This document shows, piece after piece, positions 13,588-21,293 of a stretch of 21,293 bases of DNA; position 1 is the stretch's first letter, and the number at the start of each line of letters is the position of its first letter. This DNA comes from Accumulibacter sp. GTDB lineage: Bacteria; Pseudomonadota; Gammaproteobacteria; Burkholderiales; Rhodocyclaceae. The stretch lies in NCBI GenBank assembly GCA_031274075.1, contig JAISQQ010000179.1, forward strand, positions 1 to 21,293, given 5' to 3'. Position numbers and translations under genes: made by a program. Below the pieces are notes generated by a model, which made no database searches, was not told the DNA's origin, and saw nothing but the letters and a program-made list of their open reading frames with translations.

Positions 13588-15996
13588 ATGACAAGGAAAA
13601 ATAGTTCGCAAATGCAAATGAAATCCGCTTGGATCGGTTCTGCGGCGATTTTTTGTTGGACGAAAAAGTCCGTCACGCATTTCCTGCAAATGGTTCTGGC
13701 GTTGATCGCGGGATTCCTGGTGACTTCCGTTGGCATGGCGCAAACCTCGGTGACAGGCGCCATCACCACAAATACGCAATGGACACTTGCCGATGCCCCC
13801 TACTTGGTTAGTGGTCAGGTGGTTGTGCAAAACGGCGCCGTCCTGCACATCGAACCCGGCGTCACCATCTACATGGCGTCCGATGCCGATCTCAGCTTGC
13901 AAAGCGGCAGCATCCGGGCGGAAGGCACGGCGGCAAATCCCATCCACGTACTGTCCGACAAGGTGCGGCAAGGGCAAATGGCGGTAGCGGGTGACTGGAA
14001 GCACTGGACTTTCGCGCCGGGAACCACCAACACCCTGCTCGCACACGTAATCTTCGAGCACGGCAGCGGCCTTATCGTGCAAGGCTCCGCTCCTGTCTTC
14101 AACGGACTCCAGATACTTCATCAGGCTGGTGCAGCGATCGCCATCGACCTGGCGGCTTCGCCTTCCGGGAGCGGCAATCAAGCCAGCGACAACGCGCTCA
14201 ACGGCATTCTGGTACCGCAAGGGGACATTACCGGTAATGTCCAGTGGGGCGTGGAAGGCATTCCCTACGTTGTCTCCGGGCAGGTTTCCGTCGGTGTTTC
14301 CCCCGTAGTCAGCAGCGTAACCCCCGACAGGCTGTCGCAAGGGGAGACAGCGACGTTCAGCATCACCGGCTCGCGGCTTGCCGGATTAGCCGCTGCGCGC
14401 CTCGATGCGCCTGGTGTGGATATTCAGGTTCTGCCGGGCGCGACCAATACTTCGGCGACACTGTCCATCAGCGCAACCCCGGAAGCACTTACAGGTGTGC
14501 ATGATTTGCGCCTTTGGGTGGATGCCGGAGAAATCCATGTCCCTGACGCGCTGGAAGTCGTCCCTTCGCAGCCCGTCGTAACAGGTTTCTCCCCCGCCTC
14601 GCTGTATATGGGACAAGGTGCTGTCGACCTCAGCATTCAAGGCTACAATTTTACAAATCAATCCACCGTTCTGGTCGGCGAGGAAGAGATTGCGACGCAA
14701 TATCTGTCCTCTACACAATTGGTCGCCCGCATAGAGACACCCGCCACAGCAGGAAATCACCGTGTTCGCCTAAAAACACCCGACCCGGCAAATCCTGGGG
14801 CGTTTTTTTTCTCGGATGAACAATGGCTGACGGTCATCGCAACGCAAATTACCATTGCCCCCTCCTTAGTTTCCATCTTCCAGGATAGCGGTCAGATCCT
14901 GACCGTCGGCTTGCCCTATGTTGCCCCGCCGGGCGGCATCGGTCTGAATCTGGTGAGTAGCGTTCCCACTGTCGCCACAACGCCAGCAAGCGTCACCATA
15001 CCGGAAGGCCAATCGACCGCTACGTTCCAAGTGAACGGGGTGATGGCAGGTAATACGGTTATTACCGTCAGCAAGGTAGGCTTGTTGAGCGGTCAGGCGC
15101 AAGTGATGGTGATTGTGGGTGTGGGTGACGTGATTACAGGCGTTTCGTCCAGCGGTACTCTGCAAGAGGAATACTCGGCTCAACTGATCTTCAATGGCTC
15201 TGCGCCATATGCGTGGTCGATCCTGTCCGGATCGCTGCCGCCGGGGCTGACGCTTGACGCTGCCTCCGGGGTAGTCTCAGGTGTGCCGACGACTATCGGG
15301 TACTACGATTTCGTTGTCAGGGTCATTGATGCAGAAGGGGTAACTGTTGAACGGCCTTTCTCGATCGGCATCGGCCAGCGGTCTCTCCTGATGCACTTCG
15401 ACGGTGTCGACGATGGAACAGTGTTCCCGGACGCGACCGGCAAAACCGTGACGCCTACCGGTGTCGTAACGAAGACCGATGTTGTGAAAATGGGTACGGC
15501 GAGTGGCTATTTTTCAGGCAATAGTTACCTGACTGTTCCAAACTCAGCCGACTTCGATTTTTCGACCCAGGATTTCACCATTGAATGTTGGGTGTATCTG
15601 CGCGCATGGTCTGGCGTATCGCTTTACGGTACGGTAATAAGCAAGCGAGTCAGCGGGATTGATCACGACTGGACGATCATCAACAATAATTCGCGATTCG
15701 GCATGCAATATACGCAGTCGGGAGTTGTCAATTGGCTCGACTTGGGGTCACATGCTCCAGATCACAATGCCTGGACGCACTTGGCGGTTACGCGCAAGGG
15801 CAATATCCTGCGAGGATTCCGCGACGGCGTGCTGGTAAGCACGGCGACGCTGACAGAAGCCCTGCACAACCGCGCTACCTCAATATCCATTGGAAGAAGT
15901 ATCTCATACGCCGATTCCTATTTGAACGGGAATCTTGACGAATTGCGCATCACGCGGGGGGTTGCGCGTTACACTGAGAACTTCACGGTCAAGTAG
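13588..15996 (+). CDS. Exported multidomain adhesin-like protein (IPT/TIG, putative Ig, LamG)
   Basis: 802 residues. A long N-terminus ends in a signal-like helix (MVLALIAGFLVTSVGMAQ, about 35-52); the ATG at 13588 is the first in frame, and later ATGs at 13612 and 13618 are possible since no start has a strong Shine-Dalgarno. Residues 55-235 resemble a parallel beta-helix opening (VVVQNGAVLHIEPGVTIYM) and contain a repeated motif, QWTLADAPYLVSGQVVV near 64 and QWGVEGIPYVVSGQVSV near 219. Two IPT/TIG-like domains (about 240-325 and 328-417), an Ig-like stretch (420-512), a putative-Ig domain (about 525-595; SGSLPPGLTLDAASGVVSG) and a LamG/concanavalin-like domain (600-795; FTIECWVYLRAW, HNAWTHLAVTRKG, LDELRITRGVARY) follow. 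It is probably a surface or secreted carbohydrate- or cell-binding protein. It is flanked on both sides by minus-strand RHS-like stumps. Confidence 0.85.
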   Translation: MTRKNSSQMQMKSAWIGSAAIFCWTKKSVTHFLQMVLALIAGFLVTSVGMAQTSVTGAITTNTQWTLADAPYLVSGQVVVQNGAVLHIEPGVTIYMASDADLSLQSGSIRAEGTAANPIHVLSDKVRQGQMAVAGDWKHWTFAPGTTNTLLAHVIFEHGSGLIVQGSAPVFNGLQILHQAGAAIAIDLAASPSGSGNQASDNALNGILVPQGDITGNVQWGVEGIPYVVSGQVSVGVSPVVSSVTPDRLSQGETATFSITGSRLAGLAAARLDAPGVDIQVLPGATNTSATLSISATPEALTGVHDLRLWVDAGEIHVPDALEVVPSQPVVTGFSPASLYMGQGAVDLSIQGYNFTNQSTVLVGEEEIATQYLSSTQLVARIETPATAGNHRVRLKTPDPANPGAFFFSDEQWLTVIATQITIAPSLVSIFQDSGQILTVGLPYVAPPGGIGLNLVSSVPTVATTPASVTIPEGQSTATFQVNGVMAGNTVITVSKVGLLSGQAQVMVIVGVGDVITGVSSSGTLQEEYSAQLIFNGSAPYAWSILSGSLPPGLTLDAASGVVSGVPTTIGYYDFVVRVIDAEGVTVERPFSIGIGQRSLLMHFDGVDDGTVFPDATGKTVTPTGVVTKTDVVKMGTASGYFSGNSYLTVPNSADFDFSTQDFTIECWVYLRAWSGVSLYGTVISKRVSGIDHDWTIINNNSRFGMQYTQSGVVNWLDLGSHAPDHNAWTHLAVTRKGNILRGFRDGVLVSTATLTEALHNRATSISIGRSISYADSYLNGNLDELRITRGVARYTENFTVK

Positions 15997-16103
15997 CCAG
16001 CAGCAATCCCGGTGTGACGACGCGGCCGAGTGGGTCGGTGATTCAGATGAGTGGTCACTCTCCGCAATTGTGCCTGTGGCGTTAGGAAAAAGTTAAGGAT
16101 GTC

Positions 16104-16124
16104 GGAGTTCGCTTCGCTCACTCC
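16104..16124 (-). terminator. Compact hairpin between convergent genes, possible terminator
   Basis: A 5-bp stem GGAGT/ACTCC encloses GA-GCGAAGC-GA on the minus strand; GCGAAGC is itself a very stable mini-hairpin. Downstream on the minus strand the sequence becomes T-rich only after about 13 nt (CTTTTTCC), so termination is uncertain. Similar GTTCGCTTCGCTCAC elements are common in bacterial intergenic DNA. Confidence 0.3.
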
Positions 16125-16196
16125 AATCTATGCAGGCTGACTTCTGAGTAATCTGGTCCGTCACGACTCAATCATCTTTGCCCTTCAACCAAAAAA

Positions 16197-16526
16197 TCAT
16201 CGATTCCCCTCAGCTTTTTGCATCTCTATTCTAATTTCTCGGGGATCCGCTGTGCCATATTTCTTCCAAATTCTTTGTACCATCAGCATTCTAGGGGATT
16301 TTGCAGGGCCGACTTCATACTGTCGGTCGATCGTCACCGCCCCGCCCATCGCTTGTACCTTGATGTCCGTTACCGCTTCGCTCACCGTGCCGTTGGGCAG
16401 GCTTACCTGGGCCGCGGCGGGGAGGGACAGGCCGAATGGCAGGACGCAGAGGAGGCCGAGAAGGAGACGGGGGAGAAGGGGAAGAAGGGGCTTCGGGAGC
16501 GAGGGGGACATTGTCTGTTTTTCCAT
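16197..16526 (-). pseudogene. Truncated N-terminus of an RHS-type secreted protein with foreign tail
   Basis: 109 codons from the ATG at 16526; the ATG at 16511, preceded by GGAAAA, may be the real start. A signal peptide (LLPRLLLGLLCVLPFGLSLP, then AAA) is followed by QVSLPNGTVSEAVTDIKVQA and MGGAVTIDRQY, which I recognise as the opening of large RHS/YD-repeat proteins, normally over 1,000 residues. Right after DRQY the resemblance ends and the remaining 40 or so residues (from EVGPAKSPRM to KAEGNR) come from AT-richer DNA. A 3' truncation by rearrangement with fusion to unrelated sequence is the simplest reading. A genuine small exported protein that only shares the N-terminal module is the alternative. 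It starts 16 nt after the glutaredoxin-like gene, in the same operon. Confidence 0.55.
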
Positions 16527-16542
16527 TGGTATTCGATCCGGC

Positions 16543-16860
16543 TTACCGGGTGTTCAACAGGCGCTCGAACGTTTGCACATCGAAGCCGTGCATCGCTTCT
16601 CCGCGCACGAAGAGCAGCGGAATGCCCTGGCCTCCCCGGGCGTAGAACTCCTTGCGCCGGTCCAGATCTTTTTCAACGTCGTATTCCACGTAGTCAATGC
16701 CTTGCTCGTCCAGATACGCTTTGGCCCGCCGGCTTTCCGGACAGTACGTGGCCAGGTAGATTTCCACCTGCGCCCCATTTGCCGCCGGCTTCGGCGGGCT
16801 GCGCAACAGCCAGCCGCCCAGCGCGAGCAGCACGGCCGCGACGATGACTATCCGGATCAT
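16543..16860 (-). CDS. Membrane-anchored glutaredoxin-like protein with CPES active site
   Basis: 105 residues. One N-terminal membrane helix (about 3-19, RIVIVAAVLLALGGWLL) anchors a glutaredoxin/thioredoxin-fold domain: VEIYLATYCPESRRAKAYL, then GIDYVEYDVEKD, the cis-proline loop QGIPLLFVRGEAMHGFD and a final helix. The active site is CPES, not CPYC, so only the first Cys (about residue 40) remains; a monothiol mechanism or Cys-based binding is likely. Orientation was not determined, but a periplasmic domain is plausible. The ribosome binding site GGAGAA lies before the start, which is 21 nt after the giant FnIII-type gene. That gene's product ends in a ten-Cys tail, an attractive substrate for this enzyme (inference). 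Confidence 0.85.
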   Translation of the reverse strand: MIRIVIVAAVLLALGGWLLRSPPKPAANGAQVEIYLATYCPESRRAKAYLDEQGIDYVEYDVEKDLDRRKEFYARGGQGIPLLFVRGEAMHGFDVQTFERLLNTR

Positions 16861-16881
16861 CCGTGTTCTCCGTGCCCGGTT

Positions 16882-19800
16882 CTAATAGCGCGGACCCCAT
16901 CCGCCGCCGCCAACGGTGCTGGGAATACAGCACGCGCCGTCGCATTTGTTGATGCACGGCGGTAAACCAGGCATCGGCTGGTAGCTCGTTCCCGCGCCTC
17001 CGAAGCCGCCGCCGTCACCAATACCACCACCGCCGCCGCCACTCCAGCCACCACTCCCTCCCGGGCAGGTGCTGTTGTCAACATGGAGCCATGTCGTGCA
17101 GGAACGCCCACTGCTCTTGTCGCCATTGGCACATTCGTAGTTGTAACAAGCACACGTGGTATTGGTGTAGCTATAGCAGCCGCCGCCCGAGGCGTCTCCA
17201 TCGGCGGCATCGAGCGATTGCAGGGCGATCACCCGGTAGGGGATCGTGATCCGCTGCTTGGCTTCGAGGGTTTCGGGCATGTCGACGAGAAATTCGTAGC
17301 GGAAATAGGAGTCGCTCGACGGGAATTCCTGGATCAGGTCGTCGGCCCGGACGAGTCCATAGTTGGTGAGCGTGAGTTCGCCGTAATAGACGTCGCCCGC
17401 GGCCATCTTGGGAAGGTTGACGCTCACGGGTTGCATCATGACCACGGCGGCCGGGACGTCGGTTTCATAGGTGGCGTTGAGCGTGATTTCGTAACGGTCT
17501 TCGAGGGTGATCTCGCGCACGCTCCATTCGACGGTAATCAGGTTGTAGTCGAGGAATACCGGTTGCGTGGCGGTGATGCCCGGCTTGATGGTCAGCCGGC
17601 CGCCCACTTCCTGGTGGTCGGGCGCGCGTACGCGGAATTGGTAGCGTCCGGCGGGAAGGCCCTCGAACAGGGCTTCACCCTGGCTGTCGGTCTTGAGTTC
17701 GGCGCTGATCGAGGGCACGTCTTCGTTTTGCAGGGTCACCGTCGCGCCCGCCAGTCCGGCGATGAGCCGCCCGTCCTTGCCGATGGTGGCGGTGTAGATG
17801 TCCGAGGCCTTGAACAGGATGCCGCCTTTTCCGCTCTGGGTCAGGCTGACATAGACGTTGAGCGCTTGCGCGGGGATGTTCTGCCCGGCGACGTTGAGCC
17901 GGAATTCGTAGATGCCTTCGGTCGTGCCCGCGGGCGGGGTGAAGGCGAGGTCGATGGCGCGCGTCTGGCCGATACTTAGCGTGCCGTTGGCCTGGCTGGC
18001 GATGCTGGCCCACGCGGGGGCGGGATTGCCGTTGGCTTGGGTCAGGGTGAAGACGAGGCCGATCGCGTCTTGCAGGCCGTTGTTCTTGACGGTGAGCGAT
18101 TCGATCTGGCTGCCGCCTTGCGCGAGCCCGGTTTCGATGTAGCTGGGCGTGCTGACGAGGTGCGGGCTGGCTTCGCTCAGGCGATAGTCGATCCGCACCC
18201 GGCCCAGGGGCGTGGGATGCTCGTCGCTCACCACGTCGAGGATGAGGCTGCCCGACGGCTGGGCGTCGTTGTTGGCGGTGAAGCGCACCGGGATGTTGAG
18301 CGTCTGCCGTTCGGCCAGGTTGACCGGGGCGGGGAGTTCGACCGTGAGGCCCGCGGGCAACTCGCCGGTGGGTTGGCTGGCGGGGTTCAGTTCGAGACGC
18401 AGGTGGGTGGCGGTGGTGCCGGCGCCGGCGTTGGCTTTGAACGGGATGTCGAAGGGGTAGTTCTTCGGAATGTCGAGTTTGTACGGGCTCGGGCCGGCGG
18501 TGACGCGGTTGATGGTGAAGACGCGCTGTTCGGGCCGGTCGGTGATCTCGGGATGAACGGCGCTGACTTTGTACAGGCCGGCGTCGGTGAGCGTCGGAGT
18601 GAAGGTGTAAACGAACTGGCCGGCGGCGTCGGTGAGCACGCTGTAGCGGCGCTCGAAGCCTTGCTGGTTGAGGATGAGATTGAGTCGGGCGTTGGCCAGC
18701 GGGGCGTGCGTGGCGCGCTCGATGGCGTGGCCGCTGATGACGATGTCGCTGTCGCCGAAGGAACTGATCGGGGTGACGTCGGTGACTTCGCCTGTGTAGA
18801 AGGTGTCGAGCAGCGAGACGGTGGTTTCGGAACCGCGCCCGGCAATGCGGATTTCGTCGTCCTTACCGCTGTTGTAGCGCAGGGTGTCGACTTCGAGGCG
18901 CACGCGCAGGGTGTTCGGACTGGCGGCCGGGACGTTCAGTTCGAACGGGTCGGAGAGGTAGCTCGCGCCCGCGGTGATGCGCGCTACGGTGAGCCCGTTG
19001 GTGAGGGTGACGACGTTGGCGCCGAACACTTGTTGATACGCTTGCGTGGCCAGCACGTTGCCGTCGGCGTCGAGCAGCTTGAAGCGCAGTTCGGTCGAGG
19101 GCTGGCTGCCGTGGGCCGTGGCGGTGAGCAGTTCAATGTCGACGTCCGTGGTGTTTTCTATCGTGAGCCGGAGCTTGCCGACCCCGCCACGGGTGAAGTC
19201 TTCGGTGGCCATGCCGACGACCAGCGCGCCTTCGCCGACTTCAAGGGTCTGTTCGCGCGCTACCCGGATGTGGTCGCCTTCGGCCGGTTCGATGTCGACG
19301 CCGATGAGCGCGGACGCGCGGGCCGGCAGTTCGGCGTAGCCGCCGACGATCACCGGGACGAGCCGGGTCTCGCCCGGGGCGAGACTGAGGGCTTCGGAAT
19401 GGTGTTCTTCAAATTGGCTGCTGTCGCGGTCTACGGGCAGGCGCACGAGGGCGCGCACGCCATCGAGGGGGCGCGTCGAGGTGTTGGCGAGCTGTATCTG
19501 CAGCTTGTTCATGATGCCTCGCTTGAGCGGCAGCCCGGCGGCGATCTGGGTGGCGATCGACGGCAGGATGATGTCGTGTCCAAGCTCGGCGTCGTTGGCA
19601 TCGACGGTGGCGACGCTGTAGTGGCGCTCGCCACTGGTGTAGCCGGTGTCGGTGAATTGGGTGGCGTTGATCGGACTGGCGGTGAGCTTGATCCGCGCGT
19701 TTTCCGGGCCAACGTAGACGAGGTAGCCGGCGAGGCTGCCGTTGGGCGGGCTCCAGCTCAACTGCGGCAGGGCCGTGCCGATCTGTTCGAGCCGCAGCTT

Positions 19801-21293
19801 GCGTACCGGCAGCAGGCTGGCGTTGAGGTAGGGGGAGTTGGACAGGGCCGATTCGTTGCCGGCCGCGTCGACCGCGGTGACGACGTAGGCGCCTTCACTC
19901 GGCGAAGGATCGGTGTCGTAGGCTTGCAGGCTCTTGATGTGCGTCTTGAGCGGGATCAGCCCTTCGATGCTGTCGAGCTGGGTGCCCGGGCCGCGATAGA
20001 GCTTGTAATGGTCGACTTCGCTGGCGAACGGGGCTTGCCAACTGGCTAAAATGCCTTGCCCGGTGAGTGTCAGGGTGAGGTTTTGCGGGGCGCCGGGAGC
20101 GGTGGCGCGGGCGGTGACTTCGACGGCGGCGCTTTGCCCGGAGAGCGTTTCCTGGTCGTTGGCCTGGCGTACCGAGGCGACGGCGTAGCGGTATAGGCCG
20201 TCGGCGGGGGTTGCGTCGATGTACTCGGCGCCGCTGGCGCGCAGGTGGATTTCAAGCGCGCTTTGGTCCGGACCCTGGCGATAGATCTGGTAGGCGCTGG
20301 CCTGGTCGACTGCCTGCCACGCCAGGCGTACCTTGCCGCCGGCTTGGGCCGTGGCGGTGAGGCCTGCCGGGATGTCGGCCGGGGGCAGTTCGCCCCGGTA
20401 AACCTGGAAGGCGTTGGCGGCGGCGACTCGGGTGGAGATGTTGTCCAGGTCGTCCTGGGCCTGGAAGGCAAAGCTCAGGGTCTCGGGACCGCTGAGTCCG
20501 GCGTCCGTGGGCAGGGTGAATTCGGCGCGGTAGGTGGTGGCGTCGAGGGGGGTGAGCGCGAGCGCCTGGGGACTGCGCGCCGCGCCCGACAGGCGGTAAC
20601 TGATCTGTGGCGCCGCCGCGGGGGCTTTGTCGAAGCGGAATGTGACCTGGAGGGCCGGTGTGTCGTCGTTGTCGATCGGTGCGGCCGGGGTGACGGCGAT
20701 GTGGCTGAGTATGGGACCGGCGGTGTCGAGCAACAGACTGGCGCCGGCGTCGATGTCGCTGCCTTGGTTGCCCACGATGTCGCGCGCCGAGAACAAGGCG
20801 GTCGCTACGCCCGCCGGGGTGGCGGCGCCGACCAGGAAGCTGCCGCTGTAGGTGGTTTCGCTACGGGCGGTGAGTTCGACCGTGAGCGGCGCGCCGCCCG
20901 CGGGGACGATCGCCAGATAGGGCGTCATTCGCAGCGCTTCGCTGACCGTCAGCACGAGATCGACCCGGCCTTGTCCGACGCGCCCGGTGACCGGGTCGCT
21001 GCGCCCTTGCGGGGTGTAGGCGATCGATACGGCCCGCGGGGCGGTGCCGTCGGAGATCGCTTCGACCGCGTTACTGGGTAACGAAGCGACGCTTTGGCTG
21101 TTTAACGAGACCACGCGGTAGGTCCAGACGCCGTCTTGCAGTAGCAGGTCGTCGTAGCTTGTGCCTGTGACTGGCGCTGGGTTGATTTTAGTGGCGCTCG
21201 CGGGGGACTCGAACGCGGCGTCCGAACGATACACGTTGTAACCCGTCACGCTTGCGTCCACCGGACGTACCCAGCTTAAACGTATCCTGCCGG
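16882..21293 (-). CDS. Giant secreted FnIII/Ig-like protein with Cys/Gly-rich tail (5' end outside window)
   Basis: The frame is open to the right edge, so about 1,470 residues are visible and the true start is upstream. Fibronectin III-like units appear early (LSWVRPVDASVTGYNVYRSD at the edge; VRLAWQAVDQASAYQIYRQG near 20,300; ILASWQAPFASEVDHYKLYR near 20,020; LPQLSWSPPNGSLAGYLVYV near 19,740), with bacterial Ig-like beta domains between 21,060 and 20,400. The middle is CARDB-like (KLQIQLANTSTRPLDGVRAL near 19,480). Two carboxypeptidase-regulatory-like domains follow (THAPLANARLNLILNQQGFE near 18,690; LAGATVTLQNEDVPSISAEL near 17,730). The final 101 residues (17187-16885) form a Cys- and Gly-rich tail with ten Cys, while I see none in the visible part before it. 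The product is probably extracellular. This gene type often sits beside RHS-type proteins, as here. It heads an operon with the glutaredoxin-like gene. Confidence 0.8.
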   Translation of the reverse strand, partial: GRIRLSWVRPVDASVTGYNVYRSDAAFESPASATKINPAPVTGTSYDDLLLQDGVWTYRVVSLNSQSVASLPSNAVEAISDGTAPRAVSIAYTPQGRSDPVTGRVGQGRVDLVLTVSEALRMTPYLAIVPAGGAPLTVELTARSETTYSGSFLVGAATPAGVATALFSARDIVGNQGSDIDAGASLLLDTAGPILSHIAVTPAAPIDNDDTPALQVTFRFDKAPAAAPQISYRLSGAARSPQALALTPLDATTYRAEFTLPTDAGLSGPETLSFAFQAQDDLDNISTRVAAANAFQVYRGELPPADIPAGLTATAQAGGKVRLAWQAVDQASAYQIYRQGPDQSALEIHLRASGAEYIDATPADGLYRYAVASVRQANDQETLSGQSAAVEVTARATAPGAPQNLTLTLTGQGILASWQAPFASEVDHYKLYRGPGTQLDSIEGLIPLKTHIKSLQAYDTDPSPSEGAYVVTAVDAAGNESALSNSPYLNASLLPVRKLRLEQIGTALPQLSWSPPNGSLAGYLVYVGPENARIKLTASPINATQFTDTGYTSGERHYSVATVDANDAELGHDIILPSIATQIAAGLPLKRGIMNKLQIQLANTSTRPLDGVRALVRLPVDRDSSQFEEHHSEALSLAPGETRLVPVIVGGYAELPARASALIGVDIEPAEGDHIRVAREQTLEVGEGALVVGMATEDFTRGGVGKLRLTIENTTDVDIELLTATAHGSQPSTELRFKLLDADGNVLATQAYQQVFGANVVTLTNGLTVARITAGASYLSDPFELNVPAASPNTLRVRLEVDTLRYNSGKDDEIRIAGRGSETTVSLLDTFYTGEVTDVTPISSFGDSDIVISGHAIERATHAPLANARLNLILNQQGFERRYSVLTDAAGQFVYTFTPTLTDAGLYKVSAVHPEITDRPEQRVFTINRVTAGPSPYKLDIPKNYPFDIPFKANAGAGTTATHLRLELNPASQPTGELPAGLTVELPAPVNLAERQTLNIPVRFTANNDAQPSGSLILDVVSDEHPTPLGRVRIDYRLSEASPHLVSTPSYIETGLAQGGSQIESLTVKNNGLQDAIGLVFTLTQANGNPAPAWASIASQANGTLSIGQTRAIDLAFTPPAGTTEGIYEFRLNVAGQNIPAQALNVYVSLTQSGKGGILFKASDIYTATIGKDGRLIAGLAGATVTLQNEDVPSISAELKTDSQGEALFEGLPAGRYQFRVRAPDHQEVGGRLTIKPGITATQPVFLDYNLITVEWSVREITLEDRYEITLNATYETDVPAAVVMMQPVSVNLPKMAAGDVYYGELTLTNYGLVRADDLIQEFPSSDSYFRYEFLVDMPETLEAKQRITIPYRVIALQSLDAADGDASGGGCYSYTNTTCACYNYECANGDKSSGRSCTTWLHVDNSTCPGGSGGWSGGGGGGIGDGGGFGGAGTSYQPMPGLPPCINKCDGACCIPSTVGGGGWGPRY

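Noticed and set aside
18037..20049. 670-codon open frame on the plus strand opposite the giant FnIII-type gene
   Set aside because: It lies fully antisense to a gene with clear FnIII and Ig-like motifs, and its product is low-complexity Gly/Asp/Arg/Val without domains; long antisense frames are common at this GC content.

Overview
The window is GC-rich DNA from what is most likely a betaproteobacterium, perhaps Rhodocyclales or Burkholderiales. The pointers are a C-terminal fragment resembling an integrative-element replication protein at the left edge, a PEP-CTERM sorting protein, a type II secretion-like gene set, and large fibronectin-type/RHS-associated surface proteins. The taxonomic call is inference only. 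I see no rRNA, tRNA, CRISPR array or transposase.

Layout. Positions 1-390 (+) hold the 3' end of a gene resembling the STY4528-type replication protein of integrative elements. Positions 12556 down to 444 (-) form one compact convergent operon of 13 genes with overlaps or gaps of at most 19 bp, ending in a Rho-independent-like terminator at 404-436. In transcription order it encodes a PEP-CTERM protein, GspG-like major pseudopilin, GspF, GspE, a GspL/PilM-PilN-like protein, a GspM/PilO-like protein, a GspC/PilP-like protein, a lipoprotein secretin with TPR and cohesin domains, three minor pseudopilin-like proteins, an exported rhodanese-like protein without an active-site Cys, and an exported transglutaminase-like Cys protease/transferase. 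This is a nearly complete type II secretion/type IV pilus-like machine; no prepilin peptidase is present, so a housekeeping one would have to serve. The PEP-CTERM protein at the head and the two processing-type enzymes at the tail suggest a dedicated secretion/processing system.

Positions 12557-13587 are mostly non-coding. They hold a tandem 12-bp repeat upstream of the operon and a broken small RHS-like reading frame (12895-13215, -) in which an internal segment of about 88 bp appears inverted. Positions 13588-15996 (+) encode an 802-residue exported multidomain protein (IPT/TIG, putative Ig, LamG). Positions 21293 down to 16197 (-) form a second operon: the C-terminal 1,470 residues or so of a giant FnIII/Ig-like/carboxypeptidase-regulatory-like protein whose visible part has no Cys until a 101-residue Cys/Gly-rich tail with ten; a membrane-anchored glutaredoxin-like protein with a CPES site; and a truncated RHS-type N-terminus with an AT-richer tail. 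The two RHS-like stumps on either side of the LamG gene suggest a rearranged RHS-type locus.
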